Shown here: in pieces, positions 44,971-56,900 of the stretch | Position numbering within the stretch: position 1 is the first letter of the stretch | Layout of the letters: the number at the start of each line of letters is the position of its first letter | Assembly (NCBI GenBank): GCA_002633005.1 | Contig: NMRA01000073.1 | Coordinates: 1 to 62,000, forward strand | Direction of reading: 5' to 3' | Length of the DNA stretch: 62,000 nt | Source: Phoronis australis | Taxonomy: Eukaryota; Phoronida; Phoronidae | Position numbers and translations under genes: made by a program | Notes under the pieces: generated by a model | The model's input: the letters and a program-made list of their open reading frames with translations, nothing else | What the model was told of the DNA's origin: nothing | The model's database searches: none

Positions 44971-47900
44971 GTAAGTAGAGTAAATTTAAACTTCATTTGT
45001 ACTGGGTATGTGAATAGAAAATTTGCCCAAACAGTTTGTAATGAAGGGATATCTGTTTAAAGTTCTTTGCAGTTAAAATGTCAGGGTAAGCTGAAACTGT
45101 TGAGGTAGCAGTTTTTCATGTCTGGTGTTATACTTTGAGTGAAGTCATAGAAATTAATTCAGTTTGGGCAATTGTTTCTCTGCAGTAAACCTTTTTGATT
45201 CAGCTTAGATAATAGTTTGAGAGTGACTGCTGTAGTTGCATGGTTGGTGATATCTGTTTACAAATATCAGTTGTTCTGCTTTGGCTACGATAGGCATGGT
45301 TTTTGTTCTTGTTCTTCACTGAAGGGGGGGGGTAAATACTAAAGAGTGTATTCCTGTGTCAGCTATGGCAGGAACGAGATAGAAGATTCACTAGTTAGGG
45401 ACAAACTCACAATGGTCAACATCTTTTTGTACACACAAAGTTTTGTTTTTTCCAAAGGATCGCTCAATAAATATCCGCACGCGGCCAAAAATCGAGAGCC
45501 ACATGGGTTTCTATAGTGACACAGACGGCGAGGTGCCCACTAGCGCGCGCTCCAACCTCTCTCAAATATCCGAGACCAGTAATAACTCATTTTCGGAGAC
45601 ACTGAGGTTCGAGTCGCCCACTCAGCTGAGCCGAGATCTTGTCAAGGGAACCTCTACCTCAACTGCTACCAACAGTGTTGCTACTACAAACGAGGTTAGA
45701 TCACACTTCACGCGTGATCATGAGTAGCGGGGTGATTTTTACTGACATCGTCCGATGACCAGTTTTGAGTCAAGATAGTGGGCCACTGCAGGGCAGGAGC
45801 ACATTTTCCCAATTTAACCTGCAATTGTATAACATTTAATCTTGTGTAGCTTGCTTGATTGATATAATATTCCACATTGACCTTGTCTTTGCCGTGACGA
45901 AGGAGGATTTAAAAAATTACTACTGATTGTCGATATTTTCGTCCTGCGTCAAATCCGCTATATTGTGGCTTCTTCGTCCATTAAGATAAGGCACGCGTTG
46001 GGTTTTCTATTTGGCATAACTTTCTCCCCATTTTTGTGTGCATGTAGCCTTCTCGTCACTCCCAACTCATGCCTGCTTCTCACGTACTTTGACATTATTG
46101 TGGAGTCTAGTCTGCGATTGCAGTAAAAGTCACCCCGAATACACGGCACACGTGGGTTGTTTTATTATCCATTCTTAAGTCTCCGATCACTCTCTTTTAT
46201 CTCTCTCTGTGTTTTGACCCGCACTCAAGCCAGACTGTGTGGCCTGCCGGTTTGTACTGTTTACATGACCATACTGTGTCTACTGTTGTTGGGTGACTCT
46301 TGCTGCAGCCATGTTCGTACGTTGTGTGTTGCTCTGTGTTTCTCTAACCTGCTTGTTCTCATTGACTGTTGGACGGATCTTTGGAATATGACCAGCTACT
46401 GTTACACTACACAAGCCTAGGCTTGTTGTGCATCAATACACTCTCCCAGGATCAGCAGTTAAACATTCTAGACTAGGTCACAGTTGTTCAGATTTTTTGT
46501 ATTAGTGTTTAAGTTTCTTAATTGTAAAAAGTAGACTGGTTTGCGACTTACTCTTTGTGGGTTGTGGAGCTGAGTTTCGTTGTGACATGTTACTCTTGAG
46601 CCTTAGTGCTTTTTCGACAGTATAGTAAAGGTTGTTTCTGTGTGTTGACTTTCATCTGTGCTTTCGTTTAGTATTAACCTGTTATGTATCTTGTGCGTGT
46701 GGCTTTGAAATAACTCTTTTGTCTTGTGCCGTGTGGTGAACCTGTTCTTGCTTTCAGGTAGACATTTTGTATTCTGCTCGCTTATTTAGTTGTTAAAATA
46801 GACTCATTAAAAGAATTTCTCATTTTCAGTCTGAGAAGAATGAACTGCAGGGCTTGCGCACTCAGCATGAACTACTGACGAAGATGTTGGCACAGCAGAA
46901 ACAGGTTAGTCTTGCTGTGAAAGGAGTGGCTTCACTTAATCGAGTCGAGGTCAAAATTAACATCATCGAGCTAGGATTTCTTAAAGTTTGTATTGGCTGA
47001 TTTGGCCACAGAAGTAATTGGTGAGTTCCACCTGATTCATGGTGGATTAGTGTGAAATTAAGAAGCTGACATCTACATTGCTTTACGTGTTTTTTAATGG
47101 TTTGTAAATATGACTCTGCATTTGCTGGTTAAGGTTTTAGTAACTTTGTGTACTGATCTATTTAAGCCTTTGTGCAGTAACTTATATTTCACAAATTAAT
47201 ATCAATAATGCAATTTCAGAAAATTTACTTCGCTATAAATTTAAAAGTTTTGTGAATAAACCTTTTACTTTCTTGATCAGAAATTTTCAATATTTGCAGC
47301 ACAGCAAATTCTGTGCTTGGTGTACAGATAGAGACAGTCTGACTGTGTCTCGTTGATTACTGCTTATCTTGAGGGCCCTCTTGGAAAGCAGTGCTATCAC
47401 TGAAGAGGCCACCCTCATTTTAAATATCACAATAATAAATAAATAAATATGGTCGAGTTGTAATCCCCTGACTCGAGTCCCTTTGTTTGTAGCTGAAGGC
47501 TCTTCAGGAGAGACAGGCTGAACTTCTTCAACTTCAAAGGAATGCTGAGCAGAGATTGGTGGACAGAACAGCAGAGTTGAATGAGGGTGAGTTAGCGGCG
47601 ACACATTTTCGAACTGCTTTGACAAAGTAAATTAGGCTTTAGGAAAGTTAGGAGTATTAATAGTGATTTTATTATTGTTACTTTGTCTACTGCTGTTTTT
47701 AAGTGGTTGCTGTTTAATCACTATTTCTTGTCAATCTTTGCATCATACTTTTAATTACCATACCAAGATTTGACATTTTAAAATGTGCATGAAATTGCCC
47801 ATAGCTTTTGAACGTTTTTCCAATGTCATCACTACTAAGACTGCTGCACCCCAATTGTATTTATTCAGGACTTTTAACTCTTCCTCTTAATGCATAATTT

Positions 47901-50900
47901 TTTCGTGCTTATTTGACACTGGCTATCATTAAGCAACTATTGTATGTAATTTATGTTGTTCAAAGCAAGATGGAGAAATTGACTCTTTATACGTCAAATT
48001 GTTCTTACCAGAATTGCATTTCTTGTGTTTTTAGCATGTCTTGAAAAGTAACTCAAATGAAAACTATTTATCATGTTATGAAGTAGCATTTGTACCACTT
48101 TAATTTGTGACTAGAGCACTTTATTAGTCCAGTTTTTTTGAAACATAACCATGTGTTGTGTTGTTTAGCTCGGGAAGCTGCAGAAAGCTACAAGGAGGTT
48201 GCTGACCACTATAGAGAGGCATCAGAGATGTCACAGACTGCGCAGTCAGACACAGAGGGTACACTTACTGATAATGAGGTAGTGCCGCAGGAGTTGAAAG
48301 ACTTGAGGAAACGACTCGCTTTCCTCAGAAATATCTATGCTGCTGACACACAGGTGAGCCTATTGCCTGTGCATCACTGGTGGATGTTAAGAGTTAGGTG
48401 ACTACTTTCAGTAAGATAGAATGCTTTTTTGTGAATTCAGTTGCAAGCTAAGCTGTAGCAATTAACTAGTGCTTGATTTTTACATTTTGTTCTGTTTTTT
48501 TTTATTTGCTGGATTATGTGGCCACTGCAGATGCTGGTGTATTTGGTCATGGCCATCAATAGTCTTTCTGTAGAAGTGATTGTTTCAGGCATGGAAGACC
48601 GTACTCTTAGTGGCTTTAGTGGTAGGTGTAAAGTGTTTTGAAATGAAAGCAAGTTGAACGTTTTTGTCAAGTCTCCTCGTGGGGGGGGGATCAACAAATG
48701 GTCCCCGACTTTACAACCACTTGCCCGGACTTCAAAACTAGTCGGCTAGACTGCAAATCAAATGGCCGGTGATCAAACGTGTTGACCGGACTTCCTCAGA
48801 GACTCGCTTTGAATGTCTCAATGGATGCAAGTGACATCTAGTGTTTATTGTTCGTACCCATTTGTTTTGTTCATCATTGACGATTTGTTTGGCCATTGTG
48901 TTTGAGCACTGGCCAACCAATTTTTTTCTGGTTTTGAGGTACCGGCCAACCTGTTTTGAGGTCCGACCACCAAGTTAGAACACCGGCCATGGGGTTTTGT
49001 AGTCTAGCCAGCTGGTTTTGAAGTCTGGGCAAGTGGTTAAGGACTTGGAATTTTCCTCTTTTAAGAATATAAATCGGTAAATAAAACAACAAGAATGGAT
49101 CAACTGAAATTTGAAATTTTCGGAGGTAACAACTTCCTTTATCAACAAAAACAGAAATAAAGTAAAATCAAACACGAAATGACAATTGACATATAAGATA
49201 TGGTGTAATGAAAATGATACATTTTTGCGTAAAAAATTCAATGACATATTTTAAGTTTTTATGTTCAATCCATGAGGTTCTATTGTATTCAGTTTGTCTA
49301 TCCAATATTGTTCTCTTTTAAGTCTGTGAGGGGTACTGGGGTGTTGGAGTTTTTCTATTATTTGTACAGAAAGATCTTGAATATTATGGTTTTTGGAATT
49401 GAAATGATTACCTACAGTATCAGAAATGTTTTTATGTATTATGTTAAATCTATGATTACGAAACCGAGTTTGTAGATTATGTTGAGTTTGTCCTACGTAT
49501 TGGATAGAACATTTTTTACAAGTTATAANAGGTGACTACTTTCAGTGAGATAGAATGCTTTTTTGTGAATTCAGTTGCAAGCTAAGCTGTAGGAATTTAC
49601 ATTTTGTTCTGTTTTTTTTATTTGCTGGATTATGTGGCCACTGCAGATGCTGGTGTATTTGGTTAGAGTCACGGCCATCAATAGTCTTTCTGTAGAAGTG
49701 ATTGTTTCAGACATGGAATACCGTACTCTTAGTGGCTTTAGTGGTAGGTGTAAAGTGTTTTGAAGTGAAAGCAAGTTGAACGTTTTTGTCAAGTCTCCNC
49801 TTCAAAACCAGTCGGCTGGACTGCAAATCAAATGGCCGGTGATCAATTGTGTTGGCCAGACTTCCTCAGAGACTCACTTTGAATGTCTCAATGGATGCAA
49901 GTGACATCTAGTGTTTATTGTTCGTACCCATTTGTTTTGTTCAACATTGACGATTTGTTTGGCCATTGTGTTTGAGCACTGGCCAACCAATTTTTTTCTG
50001 GAATTTTCTTCTTTTAAGAGGATGTCCTCCTTTTGTGGTTTTGATTTCCTCTTATTTTATTTCCAGTTTACTCTTTTTTTGTCTCTTTTTTATCATTATT
50101 GTGACTTTATTCATGCGAAAACAAATTTTTTCAATTAAATTATACAACACAAAAAATATTTGTATCACAGAACCCTATTAATTTGTGGAACGATATATCA
50201 CCTGGAAAATTTTCCTCTTTTTTGTCATTGGTCATTCCAAGCCCTGGTGGTTTTGAACGACCAATTGTTGATTCCCCCTTGCTCATAGTCCATTCGTTTT
50301 TCTTGTAGTCGGAGTCTATGAATCAGTCAGTGGATGAAGGTAACACCAGTACCATGGAGTCTGAGCAGTCATTCGCGGCGGCGGAGCGTGCTGAGTTGAA
50401 GGACAAATTGAGAGACCTTCAAACCAAGAAGGCGCGCATGGATGACCTGCTGCAGGAACTACAGAGTCTGCGCACACAGCGGTATCAGCAGCTTCATAAT
50501 GGTAGGTGCATCTGACTTTTGTGGCAATTCCTTTCATCAGAGTTTGTCACTTAAAAGTGTAATAATGCAATGGGGTGAACTGTCACTTTCGTGTGCAATG
50601 GTTTGTAAATCTGTGCATTGTCCAAATGATCCAATATTACAAGTTGCAGTAAATGTCAATTATTTGGAGAACTGAAATACTCATGGCCTAGTTCCGTGTA
50701 ATACATACTCTTTGAAATGGCAATTATCATAGTTTGTACTTTGGCTGATCCATTCATCATTTTTTGTGTTTTCTCTGTAGACCTTGATGGTGACAAAGAC
50801 AGTACAACGTCATCTCAGCGGCGAATCAGTGAGTCGATTGCGGCCACGGCTTCGGCCAATCAGACGGCAGACACAGCCAATGAGGTTTTGGAAGTTCTGG

Positions 50901-53900
50901 ATGCCAAGTCAAAGATGAAGTAAGCTTGTAATGTGATACTCATTCAGTAGCATTGGAGCTGGGATTTTACTTGAAGCCACTATAAACCTGGCTGCGTGTC
51001 TTTGATACTAAAACAGTGCTTTGGAACTGGTTTTCTACAGAGTCGTTCTCACTAAATTTGTCTTTATTTTTTGTGACATATCCGATATCACCATCTACAC
51101 TAGTCTTGTGGTTGTACTGTTAGTTATCAATGCACCCACATATTGTGCTGTCATCCCTGTTTGTCCGTCTGGCGTCCGCTGCTCTATCTCCTAAACCCTT
51201 CTATTTATATGAAATTTTGCACACCTGTTCCTGGAGGGGATGGCATGAGCGAACTTTCAGACAGATCCCACTACCGGTGTGCCCCCTAGTGGCAATTTTA
51301 GTGTTTACATCTGTATCTTAAAAGGTCCTCTACAGATTCCAATAAAATTTGGTAGATAGGCATTTGTCAGTGAGATCATGCTATTCCTCCGTTTTTGGTT
51401 GGATTTGAAGTATTTTGCGCCACATAGTAGCCATTTTTACTGTTTTCCATTTTTTTGGCATCCGCCCACTATCAACCAAACCATTCTAAGGATAATTGTG
51501 AAAATTAGACTTTATGTTGCTACTGTTAATAGGACAGCTGGTGATGATTTTCTTATTGTGGTGCCTGTTAGTGCAGTGTGTTTTTCTGCTAAACCCTCTG
51601 CAGGATCTTTATTATATTTAGCAAGTGTATTTATAACAAGTTGCATTGCTCTTGTTTTTGTTGTTACAAAAACACAAGATTTTGTTTCATTGGACTATTC
51701 CTACGTTGGATTTTACAATTGTATGAAGGGAGATAATTTCTGGTGTGGGAAGTGAAACAAAATTGCAGATGGGCTGTTAATTTGTGAACAGGTCAAACAG
51801 TTTTTTAAGTCATCTTCACAGCTTCAATGTGACATTAAAACATAAATTTTTGGAAGCGTCTTATAGATATTGATGAGCTTTCATGATTATTTATTAAGAT
51901 CAACACTGCTGTTTATGTAAAGATTGTTTTGTATGTTAATCAAATTGTGTCAATGCCAATTCCTCACTTTGTTTACAGGAAACTACAGGAAGTGCGCAAC
52001 CGTCTAAGTCAGTTACGTGACCTGGTGCAGTACTACCAGAGTGGCACAGAGTTCATCCATGCTGACGGTGAAGAACAGTCATCCTTGCCGGCTTACAGTG
52101 ACTATGAGGACCCAGATCTCATGAGGAACCTGAGGTGGGCTAGCACCTTCAAGTTAAATTATCTTATGTGGACTTTTCTGTCTTTCTTGAAACGGGTGCT
52201 GTTTGTGTAGTGTTTCTGTCTCCACTGTCACGGTTATGTAGAACCCCAGAAAATTGTCCAAAGTTGTTGAACTCAAGAACATCACATCTCAGNNNNNNNN
52301 NNNNNNNNNNNNNNNNNNNNNNNNNNNNNNNNNNNNNNNNNNNNNNNNNNNNNNNNNNNNNNNNNNNNNNNNNNNNNNNNNNNNNNNNNNNNNNNNNNNN
52401 NNNNNNNNNNNNNNNNNNNNNNNNNNNNNNNNNNNNNNNNNNNNNNNNNNNNNNNNNNNNNNNNNNNNNNNNNNNNNNNNNNNNNNNNNNNNNNNNNNNN
52501 NNNNNNNNNNNNNNNNNNNNNNNNNNNNNNNNNNNNCCCTTCTATTTATATGAAATTTTGCACACCTTTTCCTTTCATGGAGGGGATGGCATGAGCGAAC
52601 TTTCAGACAGATCCCACTACCGGTGTGCCCCTAGTGGCAATTTTAGTGTTTACATCTGTATCTTAAAAGCTCCTCAACAGATTCCAATAAAATTTGGTAG
52701 ATATGCATTTGTCAGTGAGATCATGCTATCCCTACATTTTCAGTTGGATTTGAAGTATTTTGCGCCACCTAGTGGCCATTTTTACTGTTTTCCATTTTTT
52801 TGGCATCCGCCCACTTTCAACCAAACCATTCTAAGGATAATTGTGAAAATTAGACTTTGTGTTGCTACTGTTAATAGGACGGCTGGTGATCATTTTCTTA
52901 TTGTGCAGTGTGTTTTTCTGCTAAACCCTCTGCAGGATCTTCATTATATTTAGCAAGTGTACTTATATCAAGTTGACAACGGACGATGATGAATTTCGGA
53001 CAGATCCGATGATTGATGTGCCCCCTAGTAGATATTCAACTTTTTCTTTTGCTCTGCAGGATCTTTGTTAAACTTGGCAAGTGTATTTTCATGAAGGTGA
53101 CAACAAGTGACGATGACTTTCGGACAGATCCAACAACTGGTGTGGCCCCTAATTGCAATTTCATTTTTTTCTGGTTTCCTCTGTATCTTTGGACTTTCTA
53201 GGCGGATTTTTATGAAATTTGGAAAATAGAGGTGATGACATCTTTCTGTTTTCAGATGGATTTGACTTTGCACACGCTTTCTAGTAGCTGTTTTTATTAT
53301 TTTTGAGCTTGTTTTTGGTGTCCGCCTCTCTGTCAGCCAAACCACTCTTAGGATCATTAGGAACATTGATATATATCTTCTTGTTGGGAAGAGGACATGT
53401 GACGATGATTTTTGGACAGCGCCGACTACTGTGGCGCCTCCTTGTGGCAGTTTTCTTTTTGTTGCGTCCATGGCTGTATCTCTTAAATCTTTTGTCATAG
53501 ATTTTTGCTAAATTTGGCAATTGTATTTATGTGAAAGTGACAACAGGTGACTGTATTTATATGAAAGTGACTACAGGTGACGACGACTTTTGGATGGATC
53601 CAGTAACTGCTGTGCCCCCTAGTGATAATTCTATATTTCCCGTCTTCTATATCTTTGGTGCTTGGACGGATTTTTATGAAATTTGGTAAATAGATTTCTA
53701 TTAAAGAAGCTATTGCATCTTTCCATTTTCAGATGGATTTGATGTAGTGCACGTCGCCTAGTTTTTAATGTTTTTTAGTCTGTTTTTAGCGTCTGCCTGT
53801 GTGTTGGCCAAACCACTCTTGCGATCATTACGAAAATTGACATAAATCTTCTTACTGTGAATAGGACGTGTCACGGTGATTTTTTGACAGCGCTGACTAT

Positions 53901-56900
53901 TGTGACGTCTCCCAGTGGCAGTTCTGTTTTCATTGTGCCCATGACTGTCTCTTATAAACCCTCTACAGGTTCGTTAAATTTGGCAAATGTATTTGTATGA
54001 GGGTGACAAGGGATGACAACGACGTTTGGATGGATCCGACTCCTGCTGTACCCCCTTGTGGCAATTTTACTCTGTTTTCCTCTGTATCTCTGGAGTTCCT
54101 TGTTAAGTTTTTATGAAATTTGGCAAGTAGGTTTCCATTAATGAGGCGGTGACACCTTTTTGTTTTGAGATGACTTTGACATAGTGTATGCCTCCTAGTG
54201 GCTGTGTTTTTATCATCTTAGTCTGATTTTGTCGTCTATCTCTCCATCGATCAAAGCATTAAGAATTAGTGTTCCTAGTGGGAAAAGTATCGTTGACAAT
54301 TTTTGGACAATTTGACTTCTGTGGTGTTTCCTATTGACCTATCGCCAGGATTTTGAGTGACGGCTTAACTGACCATTAAGAACGCAGCATTAATGACACA
54401 CCTTGGTTTCCAGGATGCCATTTTACCTGACCAACAACACGTTGCCGGGTAAAACTTTTTGTTTGTTAGTCGACTTTACGCAAGGGGGCTGAGCTTGCGA
54501 TAGGTCAATGGGCAGATTGCTTTCTTTGTGTCTGCAGCTGTTTCTCCCTGCTGGATCTTTGTGAAATTGACAATGGTATTTCTATGAACATGACAACAGA
54601 TGACGACGTGTGGACATATTTCACTTCCATTGTGCCCCCAGTGCCAATTTTAATTTTTTACACTCTTGGCAGGTGCGTTCATATTGAGGAGAGCATTGGT
54701 GACTTGCTCTGTGCCCCTAGAGGCTATTTTAAGTTTACTAGCTCCATCTAGTGGGAATGTTTAAAATAGTATTCATCACTTGTATCTGCGCTATGAGGTG
54801 CACACGGTGAGTGCATAGCAACGCTCTGCATTGCTCTTGTTTTTGTTGTACAAAAACACAAGATTTTGTTTCATTGGACTATTCCTACGTTGGATTTTAC
54901 AATTGTATGAAGGGAGATAATTTCTGGTGTGGGAAGTGAAACAAAATTGCAGATGGGCTGTTAATTTGTGAACAGGTCAAACAGAAATGAAAGTTGCCAA
55001 AATATTGTCAAAGCAGTAACAATTTTTTTACTTTCTTTTTTTAAGTCATCTTCACAGCTTCAATGTGACAATTTTTGGAAGCGTCTTATAGATATTGATC
55101 AGCTTTCATGATTATTTATTAAGATCAACACTGCTGTTTATGTGAAGATTGTTTGTATGTGAATCAAATTGTGTCAATGCCAATTCCTCACTTTGTTTAC
55201 AGGAAACTACAGGAAGTGCGCAACCGTCTAAGTCAGTTACGTGACCTGGTGCAGTACTACCAGAGTGGCACAGAGTTCATCCATGCTGACGGTGAAGAAC
55301 AGTCATCCTTGCCGGCTTACAGTGACTATGAGGACCCAGATCTCATGAGGAACCTGAGGTGGGCTAGCACCTTCAAGTTAAATTATCTTATGTGGACTTT
55401 TCTGTCTTTCTTGAAATGGGTGCTGTTTGTGTAGTGTTTCTGTCTCCACTGTCACGGTTATGTAGAACCCTAGAAAATTGTCCAAAGTTGTTGAACTCAA
55501 GAACATCACATCTCAGAAGTGTCCAATTGGATACATGTGCATACTATGTTTGAGGCACTGTTTTTCAAAACACTATGATTATCAATTGTTTTTGAATGTT
55601 CCACTTTTGGCTGATGGACTATCACAAGAGAAAACTCAATGAACTTTAATAAAAGACTCAAAAGTTCCATACAAGTATAATAACAAAATGATGATTTAGA
55701 TTGAAATGAGTTTTTTGAGATTTCATCTTGAACAACTATATGAAACGAAATTTATGTCAAATGAAATTTAATATTAATACATCAAACGAAATCTATGTCA
55801 AATGAAATTTATGTCAAACAAAATTTAGCCATGTAATTAACTCCGTTGTTTTTGCAATGTATATACCTTTATTTTTTGACTATAGTAAATTTTACTAGAA
55901 AAACATGGGTCATATGACCCAATTAATGGTTGGTAAAAAGTCTATTTCTACAGGTGCTCTACTTGCAGAAAATATGTACTTTTACCGAGTTAATATCTAC
56001 AATTTTGTAAGTATTCAGTTAAAGACACTCAAAATTGTGTATAAGGTGCTACAGAACATTCATAGCCTTGATTTAAAAAAAGAAAATGGAGATGTGGTCG
56101 CAGTGCCTTTAGAATATTCTAAGGTATTACTTATGATGGATGGAGACTCAAAGCACATGGTGGTGGTGTACATTACTGAACATTGATGTGTGCCAAAGTG
56201 AGCTCAAAGTATTGTTTTGTGAAGGTTAGTCACGACTTTAGTATTTATCCTGTGTTTGTTTTATTTATTTGTTCAGAGAGATGCAGGGTAAAGGAAGCGT
56301 GGCTGCCAAACTGCAGGAGTACGCCCAGCGCCAGGGACCGTTGACCCAGGAGGAAGAACAGAGTATGGTGTCTGAGCAGAGTGAGGCGGATACCGAGGGT
56401 GACACGACGGAAACGGAGTCTCATCTCAGCAGTAACCTGGGCGCCCTCGGTGACGACCCCGAGATACAGGAGAAAGTCAGGTGAGTGTCTGTGTGTTTGG
56501 TGACTGGGTCTGACTGCGTGTGTCTGAGTGTGAGTACAAAGTCTAGCGTGGTGTGTCAGTCGAGTGTTTGTAGACGTGGTCTGACTAGCTGAGTGAGTGG
56601 AGTGTGTGGACTGGGTGTGTCAGATGAGTGTCTGATTAGGCAATAGTCATATATAATGGGCCCACACTTTGAGAACCAGTTTGATGCCTGTTATCCAATA
56701 GAGAAAAACTTGTTCTCAAAATATGGACACTTTATATCTGACTGTTACCTTCTGAGTGTGAGTACGGAGTCTGACTGGGTGTGAAGAAATAACAATTATC
56801 TGTAAGTTCCTGTTACAAATAGGGCGGCCATTTTTATCCTTAGAGTGATCATCTCATTCTTCATGCTTCCATCAAACCAAGGGTCTCTTTCTCGACTTAT

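Larger units (their letters stand above)
45458..50919 (+). other. PCM1 exon map, middle part
   Basis: Coding exons: 45458-45694, 46830-46904, 47493-47586, 48169-48353, 50309-50501, 50781-50919. The intron 45695-46829 (1.1 kb) is pyrimidine-rich on + and shows no exon or element. The introns 46905-47492 and 47587-48168 are plain. The intron 48354-50308 holds the fold-back element, the Penelope-type fragment and a probable haplotype duplication, all listed separately. Phases: the exon ending at 47586 leaves one base and the next starts with two; the same holds at 50501/50781. The exon ending at 50919 leaves two bases. Confidence 0.88.

Noticed and set aside
48138-48401. An 87-codon ATG frame starting in intron before the PCM1 exon 48169-48353
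   Set aside because: Only the part from 48169 to 48353 is exon; the methionine lies upstream of the acceptor and the tail runs past the donor.
53025-53498. A 157-codon minus frame in the minisatellite element
   Set aside because: It spans several tandem modules, differs between copies and has no conserved protein signal.
51979-55358. A genuine tandem duplication of a PCM1 exon as a protein novelty
   Set aside because: The introns on both sides are duplicated too, an assembly gap lies between, and the exon copies are identical, so a haplotype artefact is more likely, though not proven.
55905-56186. A 94-codon ATG-started + frame inside a PCM1 intron
   Set aside because: AT-rich, no known similarity, no splice sites that fit the PCM1 frame; most likely chance.
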